Below, one piece after another: positions 1 through 8,952 of a stretch of DNA of 64,000 nt (position 1 is the first letter of the stretch; every line of letters starts with the position of its first letter). The stretch is from Alphaproteobacteria bacterium (GTDB taxonomy: Bacteria; Pseudomonadota; Alphaproteobacteria; TMED109), in NCBI GenBank assembly GCA_022819905.1, contig JAJEGJ010000005.1, positions 1-64,000 of the forward strand, given 5' to 3'. A model generated the notes under the pieces. It saw only the letters and a program-made list of their open reading frames with translations, ran no database searches and had not been told where the DNA came from. The position numbers and the translations under genes are program-made.

Positions 1-798
1 ATGGCGATCACGGCGGCCAACAGGATGCGTGCCGCCCGTCGGTGCGCAGTCAGCTACTGGGGCACGCATCGCCAGACGTTTCGGTTCGACCATCGCGAGG
101 AAAGGTTACTGCGGCGCAACTGGGCTGCAGCTTCCGAACTCGTCAGTCGCGCTGACGCACTCGGCCTGAGGGACAGGAAAGCCGAATCTCGAGGCAAACG
201 GCTCTGGCGCGGAGTTCCCCGGTCGTCGATCCGGCGCTTCTTCGAGACCTATGCGGCGCACACAACGCATGCCGATCTGGTGCCCGACATTCTCCTTCCC
301 TTCGTCGGGCAGGATGACCCGCGTCTCGCCATCTGGAATTTGGGAATCGTCGAGACTCGGCGCCGTCCCGACAGTGAGGAACCGCTCGGCGCAGCAGCAG
401 TCAGCATGGTCAATCGTGCGCGGTTGGCGGACAGCAATTCGTTTGCCGACATAAAAGCGCTCATGTCAAAGCAGGACGTCCTGTTCGACTGCGACGAGAA
501 AGTGGCGAACACGGCCAGATGGGATGAACTAAAGACGGCACGCGGCGGGGAAGTCGGACAGGTTCCCCTTCTGCTGCTCTACCCGATTGACCGGACGTCG
601 CGACCGCAACGCAAGAGCCACGGCCGCGCTGCACTCGACGCAGTGTTTGACGTCCTCGGCTACGGGGTCGTCTTCCCCGGATCGGTGACCGAAGGCGCCA
701 ACTTCGTTTCCCTCGAACTTCGACCACCCTCGGCCGACGAGATCGACGAGATTGCGGAGGAGGAAGCGGCACAAGCCAAGGCTGCCGGTGTCCACTGA
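1..798 (+). CDS. Z1 domain protein, C-terminal part (gene enters from left edge)
   Basis: The 265 readable residues look like the C-terminal third of a Z1-domain protein. Z1 proteins are large helicase-like proteins found beside DNA methylases, nucleases and GHKL ATPases in predicted restriction systems. Supporting features are an N-terminal stretch with RMR and a SYWGTHRQTF-like segment, then a conserved VPLLLLYPID segment and a terminal hydrophobic strand GYGVVFPG, the pattern I associate with Z1 C-termini. The ATG at base 1 is probably internal, because Z1 proteins are much longer and nothing upstream is visible. The next gene starts inside or just before the stop codon, so the two are translationally coupled. 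The family call is from remembered patterns and neighbours, not from a search. Confidence 0.68.
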   Translation: MAITAANRMRAARRCAVSYWGTHRQTFRFDHREERLLRRNWAAASELVSRADALGLRDRKAESRGKRLWRGVPRSSIRRFFETYAAHTTHADLVPDILLPFVGQDDPRLAIWNLGIVETRRRPDSEEPLGAAAVSMVNRARLADSNSFADIKALMSKQDVLFDCDEKVANTARWDELKTARGGEVGQVPLLLLYPIDRTSRPQRKSHGRAALDAVFDVLGYGVVFPGSVTEGANFVSLELRPPSADEIDEIAEEEAAQAKAAGVH

Positions 799-1801
799 GG
801 CCCAGAAAACAACCGCGGCCATAAACTGGGGGCTGTTGCGCGCCGGCAGTCAGGGCGGCGGCGCTCTGGAAATACCCACCATTCCGACTGACGTGTCTGC
901 AAGTGCGGGCCCGGTACGTTTGGCAATCGGACCGAATGATGAACCGCGAGTGCTGCTGCCATTGGCGGACGAGCGGCCACCAGCATCAATCCGCGCGGGC
1001 AGCGCGCTCTCACTTTCCGTTTCGTCGTTTAACCACAAGGGACAAGTCCTGCGTTTTCTCGATCTGATCTGTCTGTCGCCGGACCTGGAAACCGTCTTCG
1101 GAGAAGTGGTAGACGAGATTCTCGCGCGCATCGCCGGCGGTGCCGGCTGCGTGGATGCGGCCCGATCGACCATTGAGGACTTTCGGTCGCTCCTGGTGCG
1201 ACCCAGCGCGACGGAAGTCGACAGGTCCACGATCGCCGGGCTGATTGGTGAACTCGTGATGCTCAACAGACTGCTCGACCGCTCGCCGTCAGCATGGCGG
1301 GCGTGGCGCGGGCCGGCAGGCGACCGGCACGATTTTCGGGTTTCGGATACGTCGCTGGAAGTAAAGGCGTCGCTTCGTCCGGGCTCATCGACTGTCACCA
1401 TCAGCAGTCTTGAGCAGCTTGAGGTTCCAACCGGCGGCACACTGCATTTGCTCTGTGTTGTCCTCGAGCCTGTGAGCAGCGGGATGCTCTCTGTTTCCGG
1501 CCTGGGGCGAAACGTGATGTCCAAGGCCGACGACCCCGACCGGGTCGGCGAGCTGTTGGCTGCAGCAGGCTGCAGCGACGTTGACGCCAGTGAGTGGAAC
1601 CGGTACCGGTTCCGGAGCGAAGCCGAGCGACTATATGAGATCCGACCGGGCTTCCCCCGGCTCACTGTCTCGATGCTGTCCGAGGGCGTCTTGCCACGTG
1701 GCGTGCACAAGATCACCTACCAAGCCGACCTTTCGATTGCCGGATCGTTCCTGTGCGATCGGACCGTGTTTGCCGATCTCGAACAGAGGCTCTGCCCTTG
1801 A
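788..1801 (+). CDS. PD-(D/E)XK motif nuclease (DUF4420-like)
   Basis: This 337-residue protein has a clear PD-(D/E)XK nuclease core: GELVML with Glu155, then HDFRV with Asp182, then EVKAS with Glu191 and Lys193. It matches the family annotated as PD-(D/E)XK motif protein / DUF4420, the usual partner of Z1 proteins and MORC-like ATPases. It should cut DNA as the effector of the cassette. I chose the GTG at 788, preceded by an AAGG ribosome site and overlapping the previous stop; a TTG at 752 in the same frame, which would add 12 residues, is the alternative. The stop codon at 1799-1801 abuts the next gene. Confidence 0.8.
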   Translation: MSTEAQKTTAAINWGLLRAGSQGGGALEIPTIPTDVSASAGPVRLAIGPNDEPRVLLPLADERPPASIRAGSALSLSVSSFNHKGQVLRFLDLICLSPDLETVFGEVVDEILARIAGGAGCVDAARSTIEDFRSLLVRPSATEVDRSTIAGLIGELVMLNRLLDRSPSAWRAWRGPAGDRHDFRVSDTSLEVKASLRPGSSTVTISSLEQLEVPTGGTLHLLCVVLEPVSSGMLSVSGLGRNVMSKADDPDRVGELLAAAGCSDVDASEWNRYRFRSEAERLYEIRPGFPRLTVSMLSEGVLPRGVHKITYQADLSIAGSFLCDRTVFADLEQRLCP

Positions 1802-1803
1802 AT

Positions 1804-3648
1804 ATGCGGCGCCTCGGTCTTCATTCGGAGCGCTACGGCTCGACGGGCAATATCGGGGAGAATTTCCGGCGCCTGCTCGGGGTCCCGACTCTCGATCCGC
1901 TGCAGACGGTCATCAGGGAAGCCGTACAGAACATCGCGGATGCAGCACTACCCGATACCGGGCCGGAAATCGAGATCAGGCTGCGCAGTCTCACGCCCGA
2001 TCAGCGCAGCACTCTCGCTTCCCGCGTCGTGTCCGAACTGCCGAGGGATCCCTGCTCAAGGGATCTCCTCTCCCGTACCCGGTCGCGCGACATGCTGACG
2101 GTCATGGAAATCTGCGATTTCGGAACGTCCGGTCTGGGAGGCCCGACCCGTTCCGACCGCATTCCCGTAGGTGAACAATGCACGGATTTCATAGATTTCC
2201 TGCGCAATATCGGAACCGCTCGGGACACAGTGCAAGGGGGCGGAACGTACGGCTTCGGAAAGGTCGCGCTGTACCGCGCAAGCAGATGCAGCACCATCAT
2301 CGTCGACACCCTCCCGCAGGGAACCGGGCTGGAGGGACGCCGCCTGATGGGGTGCCATGTCGGGCGGTCCTTCGCTGTTCCGGACAATGGTTTCGATTGC
2401 CGCTACACCGGGCGGCATTGGTGGGGCGTCCCGGATCGCACGGACGGAATCGTTGATCCCGTTACGGGGCACGCCGCGAAAGACCTCGCATCGCGACTGG
2501 GATTTCCCGAAAGGGGCGCGAACCGGCCGGGAACGTCGATCATGATCCTCGACTTCGACACAGACGGTCAGAACCTCGAATCAATCGGCAGCCGGGTGGT
2601 CGAGGGCCTCCTCTGGAACTTCTGGCCGCGCATGATGCGCGACACTCCGGGCGACCGGCGCTTCACATGTCGTGTCAAGGTTGACGGTTCGCAAATTCCC
2701 GTACCGTTTCCGGAAGAATTTCCTCCTCTCGACCTGTTCTCGAAGGCCATGCGAGCAGTCCGTGATGGAACCGCGGACGGTGTTATTCCGATCCGTTCCG
2801 GCAATCCGAAGAAAATGCTGGGTACGCTTGCAATCGAACGCGGCCTGCGCACACCGAGGCGCCCGCTGGTCCCCGATGGGTCCCTGTTCCCTCCCGCCGC
2901 TCACCATATTGCGCTCATGCGACCAATCGAGCTGGTCGTTAAATACCTAGAGGGGACGCCCCTTTCCGACGAGCGTCTCGAATGGGCCGGAGCTTTTGTC
3001 GTCAGTCACGAGGACGAGGTGGAACGCGCGTTCGCCGACTCAGAGCCTCCCGCGCACGATGACTGGGTCCCCGACAACTTTCCACCACGTAGCAGCGCCA
3101 AGAGGTTCGTGAACGTTGCGCTGACAAATCTGAAACGCCATGCGTCCGACATGGGATCGACGCCGGCAGGACAACACGGAGGGTCAGAAGGGGGCCCGCC
3201 GCTCGCTCGCCTGGCAGGCCGTCTCGGCGCCGCCCTGGAAGGCGTCGGCGGTGACGGTGCCGGAAGAAGGCATGGGTCCAGACGTCGGCGCGGTGCGCGA
3301 CCTGCGCGGGCACGGGCGAGTCGGCCCCTGTTCGAGCGTCTTGAGCTCTCCGAGATGGGCACTGTCGCCGTGTTCTCCACCGAGATCAGCCAGGACGCCC
3401 GTCGCAGCGGCTTGACTCTTGCAACACGCGCGGCTGTGGCCATCGAGGGATCGGCGGCCAGTCGCATTGACGAAGCCATCCGGCAGCCGGAGGTTCTGTC
3501 GCTCCGTTCCGTGGAAGGGGGTCTCTCCGCAGACAGCAGCACTCTGACGCTGGCTGGCGCCGAAGGAATGTTCGAGATACGGGTTCTTGTCCCCGGCGAC
3601 TGCGCGGTCACCGTTGAGGCAGACGTTCTGACAGGCGACTCACCATGA
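1804..3648 (+). CDS. GHKL ATPase of MORC/Hsp90-like type
   Basis: This 614-residue protein has the three signature elements of a GHKL ATPase: an N-box around Glu39-Asn43 (EAVQNIAD), a DFGTSGLGG motif at Asp105-Gly113, and a glycine-rich lid GGGTYGFGK at 145-153. The middle segment is transducer-like. The C-terminal half has an Arg/Gly-rich, probably disordered stretch near residues 495-520 and a beta-rich tail. MORC/MutL-type ATPases occur with Z1 proteins and nucleases in predicted bacterial restriction systems, where ATP-driven clamp closure on DNA is the proposed role. ATG 1804 lies three bases after the previous stop; a TTG at 1798 with a better-spaced AGAGG is also possible. The last four bases (ATGA) overlap the next gene. 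Confidence 0.82.
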   Translation: MRRLGLHSERYGSTGNIGENFRRLLGVPTLDPLQTVIREAVQNIADAALPDTGPEIEIRLRSLTPDQRSTLASRVVSELPRDPCSRDLLSRTRSRDMLTVMEICDFGTSGLGGPTRSDRIPVGEQCTDFIDFLRNIGTARDTVQGGGTYGFGKVALYRASRCSTIIVDTLPQGTGLEGRRLMGCHVGRSFAVPDNGFDCRYTGRHWWGVPDRTDGIVDPVTGHAAKDLASRLGFPERGANRPGTSIMILDFDTDGQNLESIGSRVVEGLLWNFWPRMMRDTPGDRRFTCRVKVDGSQIPVPFPEEFPPLDLFSKAMRAVRDGTADGVIPIRSGNPKKMLGTLAIERGLRTPRRPLVPDGSLFPPAAHHIALMRPIELVVKYLEGTPLSDERLEWAGAFVVSHEDEVERAFADSEPPAHDDWVPDNFPPRSSAKRFVNVALTNLKRHASDMGSTPAGQHGGSEGGPPLARLAGRLGAALEGVGGDGAGRRHGSRRRRGARPARARASRPLFERLELSEMGTVAVFSTEISQDARRSGLTLATRAAVAIEGSAASRIDEAIRQPEVLSLRSVEGGLSADSSTLTLAGAEGMFEIRVLVPGDCAVTVEADVLTGDSP

Positions 3649-4550
3649 GCAGGCGTGTCGCCTTTCCCTTCCTGAGCCTTTCCGAAGCCGCCGTTGAGGC
3701 CGCCCCGTGGACCTGGTCGCTCAACGGCGGCGACCAGGAACTTGCGGGCGACTTCCTGCAGGACTGGGATCCCGCAAGCGCCGTCCGATTGCGCCGCACC
3801 GTGACGCTTGACCCCCAGATTGCTGCCGATGACCTCGGAATCCCGCCCGACAATCTTCGCCTGTCGATCGGGGTTTGCATTGGAACCGGCCAAGGGCGAT
3901 TGCCCAGGCTGATCGTGCTGCAAGACTGCCGGGAACTGGCACCAGACACCTGGCAGGAGGAATTCGACTTCGAGATTGCCGGAGAACAGCTCTCCCTAGT
4001 CCTCGACGTTCATACACGTGTCGTGCTTGTGACACCGCCGGAGGAGTCCGCACCGTTGTCGCCGAAGCGAACTGCAGACCGTCTCTGGTCCGACACGCTG
4101 CGTATTCGCCTCGAAGGCGAGGAACCGCGTTTTCCGATAGAAATCGCAGACTTGCGGGCACTTCTCGGAGATGCCGTCGCGGCCTCGACGCCCTGGTGGC
4201 TCCACTGGTCGCGCGCGGACTGGAACCGTGACTTCCACGGCGCCACCCGGCTTTACCTCGGCAAGGACCACACCGACTTCATCGAGCGAATCGAACAGCA
4301 CGACGGACCCACCCTTCAGGTTCTGCTGGCAGACGTCATGGGGCAGATATGCGAACGGCTTCTGACTGACCCCCAGGCAGAGGAAATCATGGCCGCAGCT
4401 GAACCGGGGTCCCTGGGTGCCCAGGCTATCGCATGGCTGCACAAGGCCTGGCCGGAAAGGGACGCGAATTTCCTGCGATCCGTGCTGGAGAGTCAGCCGG
4501 GCAAGTTCCGAGCCAGTTTTCTCGCCCTGGCCGAATTCGACCAGACATAG
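3645..4550 (+). CDS. conserved accessory protein of the Z1/GHKL cassette, function unknown
   Basis: I do not recognise this 301-residue soluble protein. It begins with MSRRVAFPF, has a beta-rich N-terminal half with hydrophobic strands such as LRLSIGVCIG and LSLVLDVHTRVVLV, and an alpha-helical C-terminal half containing WWLHWS and a Leu/Ile-rich helical region. It lacks signal peptide, membrane segments, nuclease motifs and P-loop. It overlaps the ATPase gene by ATGA and its TAG touches the next ATG, so it is almost certainly co-translated with the nuclease and ATPase. An adaptor or target-recognition role is inference from context only. Confidence 0.6.
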   Translation: MSRRVAFPFLSLSEAAVEAAPWTWSLNGGDQELAGDFLQDWDPASAVRLRRTVTLDPQIAADDLGIPPDNLRLSIGVCIGTGQGRLPRLIVLQDCRELAPDTWQEEFDFEIAGEQLSLVLDVHTRVVLVTPPEESAPLSPKRTADRLWSDTLRIRLEGEEPRFPIEIADLRALLGDAVAASTPWWLHWSRADWNRDFHGATRLYLGKDHTDFIERIEQHDGPTLQVLLADVMGQICERLLTDPQAEEIMAAAEPGSLGAQAIAWLHKAWPERDANFLRSVLESQPGKFRASFLALAEFDQT

Positions 4551-5735
4551 ATGGTCATCCTGCTCCCCCGCCTGCCGGGACCTGCTGCCCGAAACCTGCT
4601 GGAGCGGGATTTGGCCGAAGGATTCAGTACGTGGGCCGGTTTCAATTCCGGAGACCTTCCGGCGACCGTCCGCTTTGCCGCAACTGGAGGTTCCCCGGTC
4701 GACCCGGATCAGCTGACAGAATTGCGTGAGCGCATCCTGCGGATCGCCGGGAACAACGGCTTCGGGGACGCGAGTGCTCGTGCTTCCCATGCCGAGTTCG
4801 ACGCGGAGATGTCAGCGTCTCTCGCGGAAGACCCGCTGTTCGCAAGCGGCGAAGCCCTCAGGGATGACGTCTGGGCATTTGTCGGAGTAGCACTCGCACC
4901 CGATATCGTGCACTGGCGATTCGGCGCTGCCCACGAGCGCTACCTCGGTGGAGTACGGAACACCTTTCAGAGGCAATGGTTGCGCGGGCAGGCCCTCGAC
5001 CGGGGGGAGGGTGATCCCGAGCGCTGGCAGCTCCTGGAGGAACTCACGGAAGACGCGCTTGTCCAGATCACTGAACGGCCGAGCCTTGGCGGCGATCCCG
5101 TGCTGGCCAGAGCAATCGCGGAGGCGTGGCTTCGTGCCTCGCTTCACCATGGCAGAGGCGCGATGGAACCCGTCATGAGAAGGGCGGTCCTTCGCGTAAG
5201 GATCTGGAACGAGATCAGGAGCCTTGCGGACCTCCCGTCTGGGCACCTGGCGGATCTTCTTGATGACGCCTTCAGCGTACCTGCGGAGCGCCGAGGGACG
5301 GCGACCGCCGAAACAGCCCGGATTCCCCAACACACGGATGGAGCGCAAAACCAGGCCCGCAACGCTGGCAACGAGGTACCTCTGCGTCCGGCCAAGTCCT
5401 CCGGAGAGGAGCAGAACGATGCGGGACGGGCCAGATTGCAGGCTGTGAATCGAATTCGCGAGGCAGCCGAACGACGTGGCTGGATGTCCCGCAAGTCCTC
5501 ACGGGCCCTGCACGTAATCGAGCATGGCCAGCGGGACCCATCTCGTAAAGAACGGAATGCCCTCAACTACCTCTTGGAAAGGATGCAGTCGGCTGAGATT
5601 TTGCCCGAAGACGTCTCCCTCCTTTCGCAGGCCGTGGGGCCTCGAGTGTCGTCATCAGTCGGGGAAACCGCATCAGCGGCAAGGCCATCCCCGGACATTC
5701 GCGAGAGGCGTAACGCCATAGTTCGCGGGAGATAG
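4551..5735 (+). CDS. DUF6339-like protein, last gene of the Z1/GHKL operon
   Basis: This 394-residue protein starts immediately after the preceding TAG. Its central block, with DDVWAFVGVALAPDIVHWRF, a downstream RYLGGVRNTFQRQW, and LTEDALVQITERP about 40 residues later, resembles the family I know as DUF6339, often seen near Z1-domain genes; this assignment is from memory. The C-terminal 150 residues are low in hydrophobics, rich in Ala/Arg/Glu, and include a segment with RGWMSRKSSRALHVIEHG that could be a helical DNA-binding region. No catalytic motif was seen. It closes the operon; the next gene downstream faces the other way. Confidence 0.55.
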   Translation: MVILLPRLPGPAARNLLERDLAEGFSTWAGFNSGDLPATVRFAATGGSPVDPDQLTELRERILRIAGNNGFGDASARASHAEFDAEMSASLAEDPLFASGEALRDDVWAFVGVALAPDIVHWRFGAAHERYLGGVRNTFQRQWLRGQALDRGEGDPERWQLLEELTEDALVQITERPSLGGDPVLARAIAEAWLRASLHHGRGAMEPVMRRAVLRVRIWNEIRSLADLPSGHLADLLDDAFSVPAERRGTATAETARIPQHTDGAQNQARNAGNEVPLRPAKSSGEEQNDAGRARLQAVNRIREAAERRGWMSRKSSRALHVIEHGQRDPSRKERNALNYLLERMQSAEILPEDVSLLSQAVGPRVSSSVGETASAARPSPDIRERRNAIVRGR

Positions 5736-6033
5736 CGCAGCACGGGGTTGCCGACCCGAATGCGCGCGAGGGAAAATAGGAGGTCGTCTGCGTCGGCGCG
5801 GGCTTTCCTGGACGTGCCCTTGCAAGAAAGGTGACACAGTCGCTGGGAAAAGTGCCCGAACCCGTCAGCAACCCAACTGGGTACGGGGCAGTAACGCCTG
5901 ACTCCATAGTCGTGACGGGTGGTCCCTTGAGGAGAATCAAGCGGAATGGAGACTTTGTGTCGCGGTGGCTGGTTTGCAGAAGATGCCACTACTGCGGAAG
6001 CACAGACTCTGCGGTCGAGGGTCACTGGCACCA

Positions 6034-7173
6034 TCACAAGGAGTCGGGGAACGTATTCGCGGCCTCGATTCCCTGACTCCACGCGCGCCCGATATCCTCG
6101 CTTCTTGCAAGAAAGAACTCGCCGCCAAGCGATGTACCGGCCCGATTCAGAACCGCCTTCATCCGGTTCTCGCCTGCAATCGCATGGGCAGACGAAGGGA
6201 ACGGCCCCTGCTGTTCGCGGAATGTCGACCGGTGGACTATCCACCTGAACGCGCCTCGCGGCAGCATGCGGTTGTAATTCTCGCAACGTGCTTCCGGGCT
6301 TCGAGAAAACCCGACCTTGACGATCATTCGACCCAGCGCGCAATTGCCGAGAAATGCGTTTGCGTCACCCTCCAATTTCAGGACGTATAGATGCTTTGGC
6401 CCCTCCGCCTCGGACACAGTATGGGGGGTCTGCGAAATGGGGCCCGGCCGGCTCGGTGACAGAACATCACGCCCAAGGCCAGGGACGGCCATTTCAAAGG
6501 CCGGGCCGCCCCAGAATGGCATTTCGAAGAGGTCAAGGTCGGAGATTGCGCCGACCTCGGAACGTTCGAGCCGAGCTCCGCGGCGGGCAATATTCTGAGG
6601 GTTTTCCCGGAGGCAGGTATTGGGGGCGATCTCATCCACAAGGCGCTGCGATTCGGGGGTTACCTTCCAGGCGCGGCCAGCTCTGACTGCGTGGTTCCAC
6701 TTACCCTTCCGTATGGGATCTTCTTGTTTTTCCGCCCAGTGGCGATCAGACATGAAGAGCCGAGCTGGTCCGGCCGGTCCCACCACCTGCAACATGCCGA
6801 TCACTTTCCCGCGAATCTCCCGACGCGCTTTGCCGCTCTTGACCGCGTAAATCACCACCAACGTGCCAGGGCAACCGTCTTCGAGGAAATGTTTCCTGTC
6901 GTATGTTTCGGGGAACCCCCAGAAATTCTGATAGGGCTCACTAAAGCCGTAATAGGAGGTGAGCCAGACATTTGGAGGATCCGCCCGAATGGCTTCAAGC
7001 GGATTCACCACCGGCTCCACATGCCACCGCTCGAACGCCTGGCCGGTGCCGTAGGTTTCGGATATGCGTCGTTCCAAGGCACCCTGCATGTCCGATCCGC
7101 GCTCCGGCCATCCGTGAGCCCGAAAGAGCTCCATGTATCCGCCGTAACGGTCGTGCACGATTTCCCGGATCAT
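6034..7173 (-). CDS. GIY-YIG (T5orf172-type) nuclease with unassigned N-terminal domain
   Basis: This 379-residue protein carries a C-terminal GIY-YIG-like domain: HLYVLKL at 261-267, then VKVGFSRSPEARCENYN at 285-301 (the VKIGxSxxPxxR pattern of the T5orf172 branch), Glu335 in AGENRMK, and GGEFFL at 350-355. The first ~225 residues form a separate aromatic-rich domain with WLTSYYGFSEP at 70-80, strands around GTLVVIYAVKSG, and a WN-AVRAGRAWKV segment; it looks like a small beta-barrel reader (EVE/PUA-like) but that is a guess. The start ATG at 7173 overlaps the upstream stop as ATGA. An open frame continues far upstream of 7173, but that part is out of register with the real upstream genes. 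Confidence 0.72.
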   Translation of the reverse strand: MIREIVHDRYGGYMELFRAHGWPERGSDMQGALERRISETYGTGQAFERWHVEPVVNPLEAIRADPPNVWLTSYYGFSEPYQNFWGFPETYDRKHFLEDGCPGTLVVIYAVKSGKARREIRGKVIGMLQVVGPAGPARLFMSDRHWAEKQEDPIRKGKWNHAVRAGRAWKVTPESQRLVDEIAPNTCLRENPQNIARRGARLERSEVGAISDLDLFEMPFWGGPAFEMAVPGLGRDVLSPSRPGPISQTPHTVSEAEGPKHLYVLKLEGDANAFLGNCALGRMIVKVGFSRSPEARCENYNRMLPRGAFRWIVHRSTFREQQGPFPSSAHAIAGENRMKAVLNRAGTSLGGEFFLARSEDIGRAWSQGIEAANTFPDSL

Positions 7174-7493
7174 CGCCCGTGTCCTCCCGTGCCTGCCTCG
7201 GGAGAGCCTTGCTGCCTGACCCCCCGGAATGCCGGCCGGACCGGTGTCGTCTGGTGATAGGCCGTGACGATTCGGCCTTCCACGACGATGAGCACCTTGC
7301 CGGTCAGCCGCTCGATCTTGGCGATCTGTTTCTTCAGGTCCCGGATGAGCTCCGCCGCGTCCCGTCTCCGGAGCATGATCCGGTTCCGTCCGATGTCGGT
7401 GCCGTGGGCGAGGAGAACCTCCAGGTCCGTCTTGCGGAAGCCCCGCTGCGACATTCTGGTTTCGCCGTGGCGCGTCATGATGAGTGCGGTCAT
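7170..7493 (-). CDS. DUF4258 family small protein
   Basis: This 107-residue basic protein has the DUF4258 pattern: a start-proximal RHGETRMSQRG, then Asp/Leu-rich VLLAHG, and a late VLIVVEGRIVTAY strand. DUF4258 proteins are small and often sit in toxin-antitoxin-like or mobile contexts; their activity is not established. It is sandwiched between the XRE regulator and the GIY-YIG nuclease with ATGA overlaps on both sides, so the three are made from one transcript. It might be a toxin-like component or a nuclease partner. The last ~20 residues (GSPEAGTGGHGR) are a flexible tail. Confidence 0.68.
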   Translation of the reverse strand: MTALIMTRHGETRMSQRGFRKTDLEVLLAHGTDIGRNRIMLRRRDAAELIRDLKKQIAKIERLTGKVLIVVEGRIVTAYHQTTPVRPAFRGVRQQGSPEAGTGGHGR

Positions 7494-8443
7494 TGTGTGC
7501 TCTCCTGATCGAGCACCTTCTCGACCGCATCCGGGGAAAGCCCGAGGCTGTTCCAGAAATCTCCAAGCCTGCGTTGAGATTCCGCGTCCGCCCTAGCCAG
7601 TTCGTCGGAGAGCCACTGACGATACTGCGCTTCGTCGCTGTCCCGCTTGACACGCACACAATCCGAGAGGTTGATCAATCCGGAGCGGAGATGGTCCAGT
7701 AGATTGTCGTCCTGCTCTTCTTCGCCGGAGATTCCGGTAAGGTCCCGCAGGGTGTCGTCAGCAACCTTGTATCGGCCAATCGTACTGCCGCCTAGTGCGG
7801 AATCGATGGAGACAACGGCGTCCTTCGGAAGGCCGTTTGTAAGGCTGCGGAGGAAATAGACAAACGGACCTTCAGAATGTGATTGGTTCCCGAAGACGTC
7901 CCTGTTCTCCAGGGCGCCTTCCTCATCCCACAGCGGATCCTCGCCGTTCGCATCGCGGACGGCCACGTATGCACCAAGGTGCTGGAAATGGTCCGAAAGT
8001 TCTCCTTCTGCGTGCGCGATCGCGCCACGCAGTTCCTCGAGTCGCTGCTCGCGCTCCAGCAAGCTCCGTTCTGCAGCAATGACAAACAGCAGTGGAGCAA
8101 TATCCAGCACCTCCTGCGGTCGAACTTCGTAGCGCGCCGCCACGAGTTGCAGCGAGGCTCGCGCATGTTCCGCGATCAATACCCTGACCGTGGGATTGAG
8201 GAATGTGGAGGCATCGCTGGTCTGATCTGCCGGCTTGGTGAGCTCCTCCCACTTGACCCGCAGCACGTCGCTCAACGGTTTCCGAAGATGAGACCGAACC
8301 ATCGATGACGCACCGCGCTCCCACCGGCTGACGGTGTCTTTCGTGCAGCCAATGGCTTCGGCCAGCTGCTGCTGGCTTAGCCCATGGCGTTTGCGGGCGG
8401 CCTTCAGAGCCTGTGGGTTAATCGTGTCGGCAGTGTTTGGCAT
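7490..8443 (-). CDS. XRE-family HTH regulator with large C-terminal domain
   Basis: This 317-residue protein begins with a helix-turn-helix domain of the XRE/Cro type (about residues 10-65: LKAARKRHGLSQQQLAEAIG, then TVSRWERG). A helical C-terminal region of about 250 residues follows, including a RSLLEREQRLEELR coiled-coil-like helix. The size and extra domain suggest ligand or partner sensing rather than simple Cro-like repression. It leads a three-gene operon (regulator, DUF4258, GIY-YIG nuclease) with ATGA overlaps. Repeated AGACAT-type half-sites lie just upstream, suggesting autoregulation. The ribosome site is AGGAGG, about nine bases before the ATG. Confidence 0.8.
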   Translation of the reverse strand: MPNTADTINPQALKAARKRHGLSQQQLAEAIGCTKDTVSRWERGASSMVRSHLRKPLSDVLRVKWEELTKPADQTSDASTFLNPTVRVLIAEHARASLQLVAARYEVRPQEVLDIAPLLFVIAAERSLLEREQRLEELRGAIAHAEGELSDHFQHLGAYVAVRDANGEDPLWDEEGALENRDVFGNQSHSEGPFVYFLRSLTNGLPKDAVVSIDSALGGSTIGRYKVADDTLRDLTGISGEEEQDDNLLDHLRSGLINLSDCVRVKRDSDEAQYRQWLSDELARADAESQRRLGDFWNSLGLSPDAVEKVLDQESTQ

Positions 8444-8474
8444 TTGGGGCCTCCTATACGGACGCCGATAATAT

Positions 8475-8560
8475 ATGTCTTTATTTCACACCATACAAGA
8501 CGCCATTTAGACATGATTATCTGAATATCTGCCTACTCTGTTCCGATATATTAAGACATG
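8475..8560 (-). promoter_or_regulatory. putative operator region of the XRE-DUF4258-GIY-YIG operon
   Basis: Upstream of the regulator start is an AT-rich stretch, unlike the surrounding GC-rich DNA, with three copies of one half-site: ATGTCTTTA at 8475-8483, TTTAGACATG at 8506-8515 and TTAAGACATG at 8551-8560. The first is inverted relative to the other two. This fits a promoter controlled by the XRE protein. Binding is inferred from position and repetition only. Confidence 0.45.
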
Positions 8561-8952
8561 TTTCAGTTCCCAAATGTCGATTGACGGAACCTGATCGGTG
8601 CTTCTGGCTGTTAGGTGCGGTCGATATGTCGATTGTCGACACAACGCCGCACGCGCGACAGATGCGACGTTCATTCCAGCCGGGCAAGGAGAGGGGCATG
8701 ACGCGTATACCACGCCTTCCCCGGCACCCGTTCCGATGCTCCCGGGCCAATCGACGCGCGGCGCCTTACCGAAACAGCGTCAGCGCGGCTCGTCACACTC
8801 CCGCGTCGTTGGCCCGGACGGGGACACGACGGACGAGTCGACCGCTTTCCGGGGGATCGCCCGAGGCCTAGCACGCCTGGGCATGGTTCGACCGGAGCGG
8901 CCATCGGGCCTAGTAGCGAACACCGAGGCCATCGATCGCGGCGGCCCCCCGG
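8561..8952. other. gene-free stretch with a 15-bp inverted repeat
   Basis: No convincing gene is seen; the open frames here lack ribosome sites and family features. A perfect inverted repeat TGTCGATTGTCGACA lies at 8627-8641, and AAATGTCGA at 8572-8580 repeats part of it. It may be a second regulatory site for the divergent flanking DNA. Confidence 0.4.
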
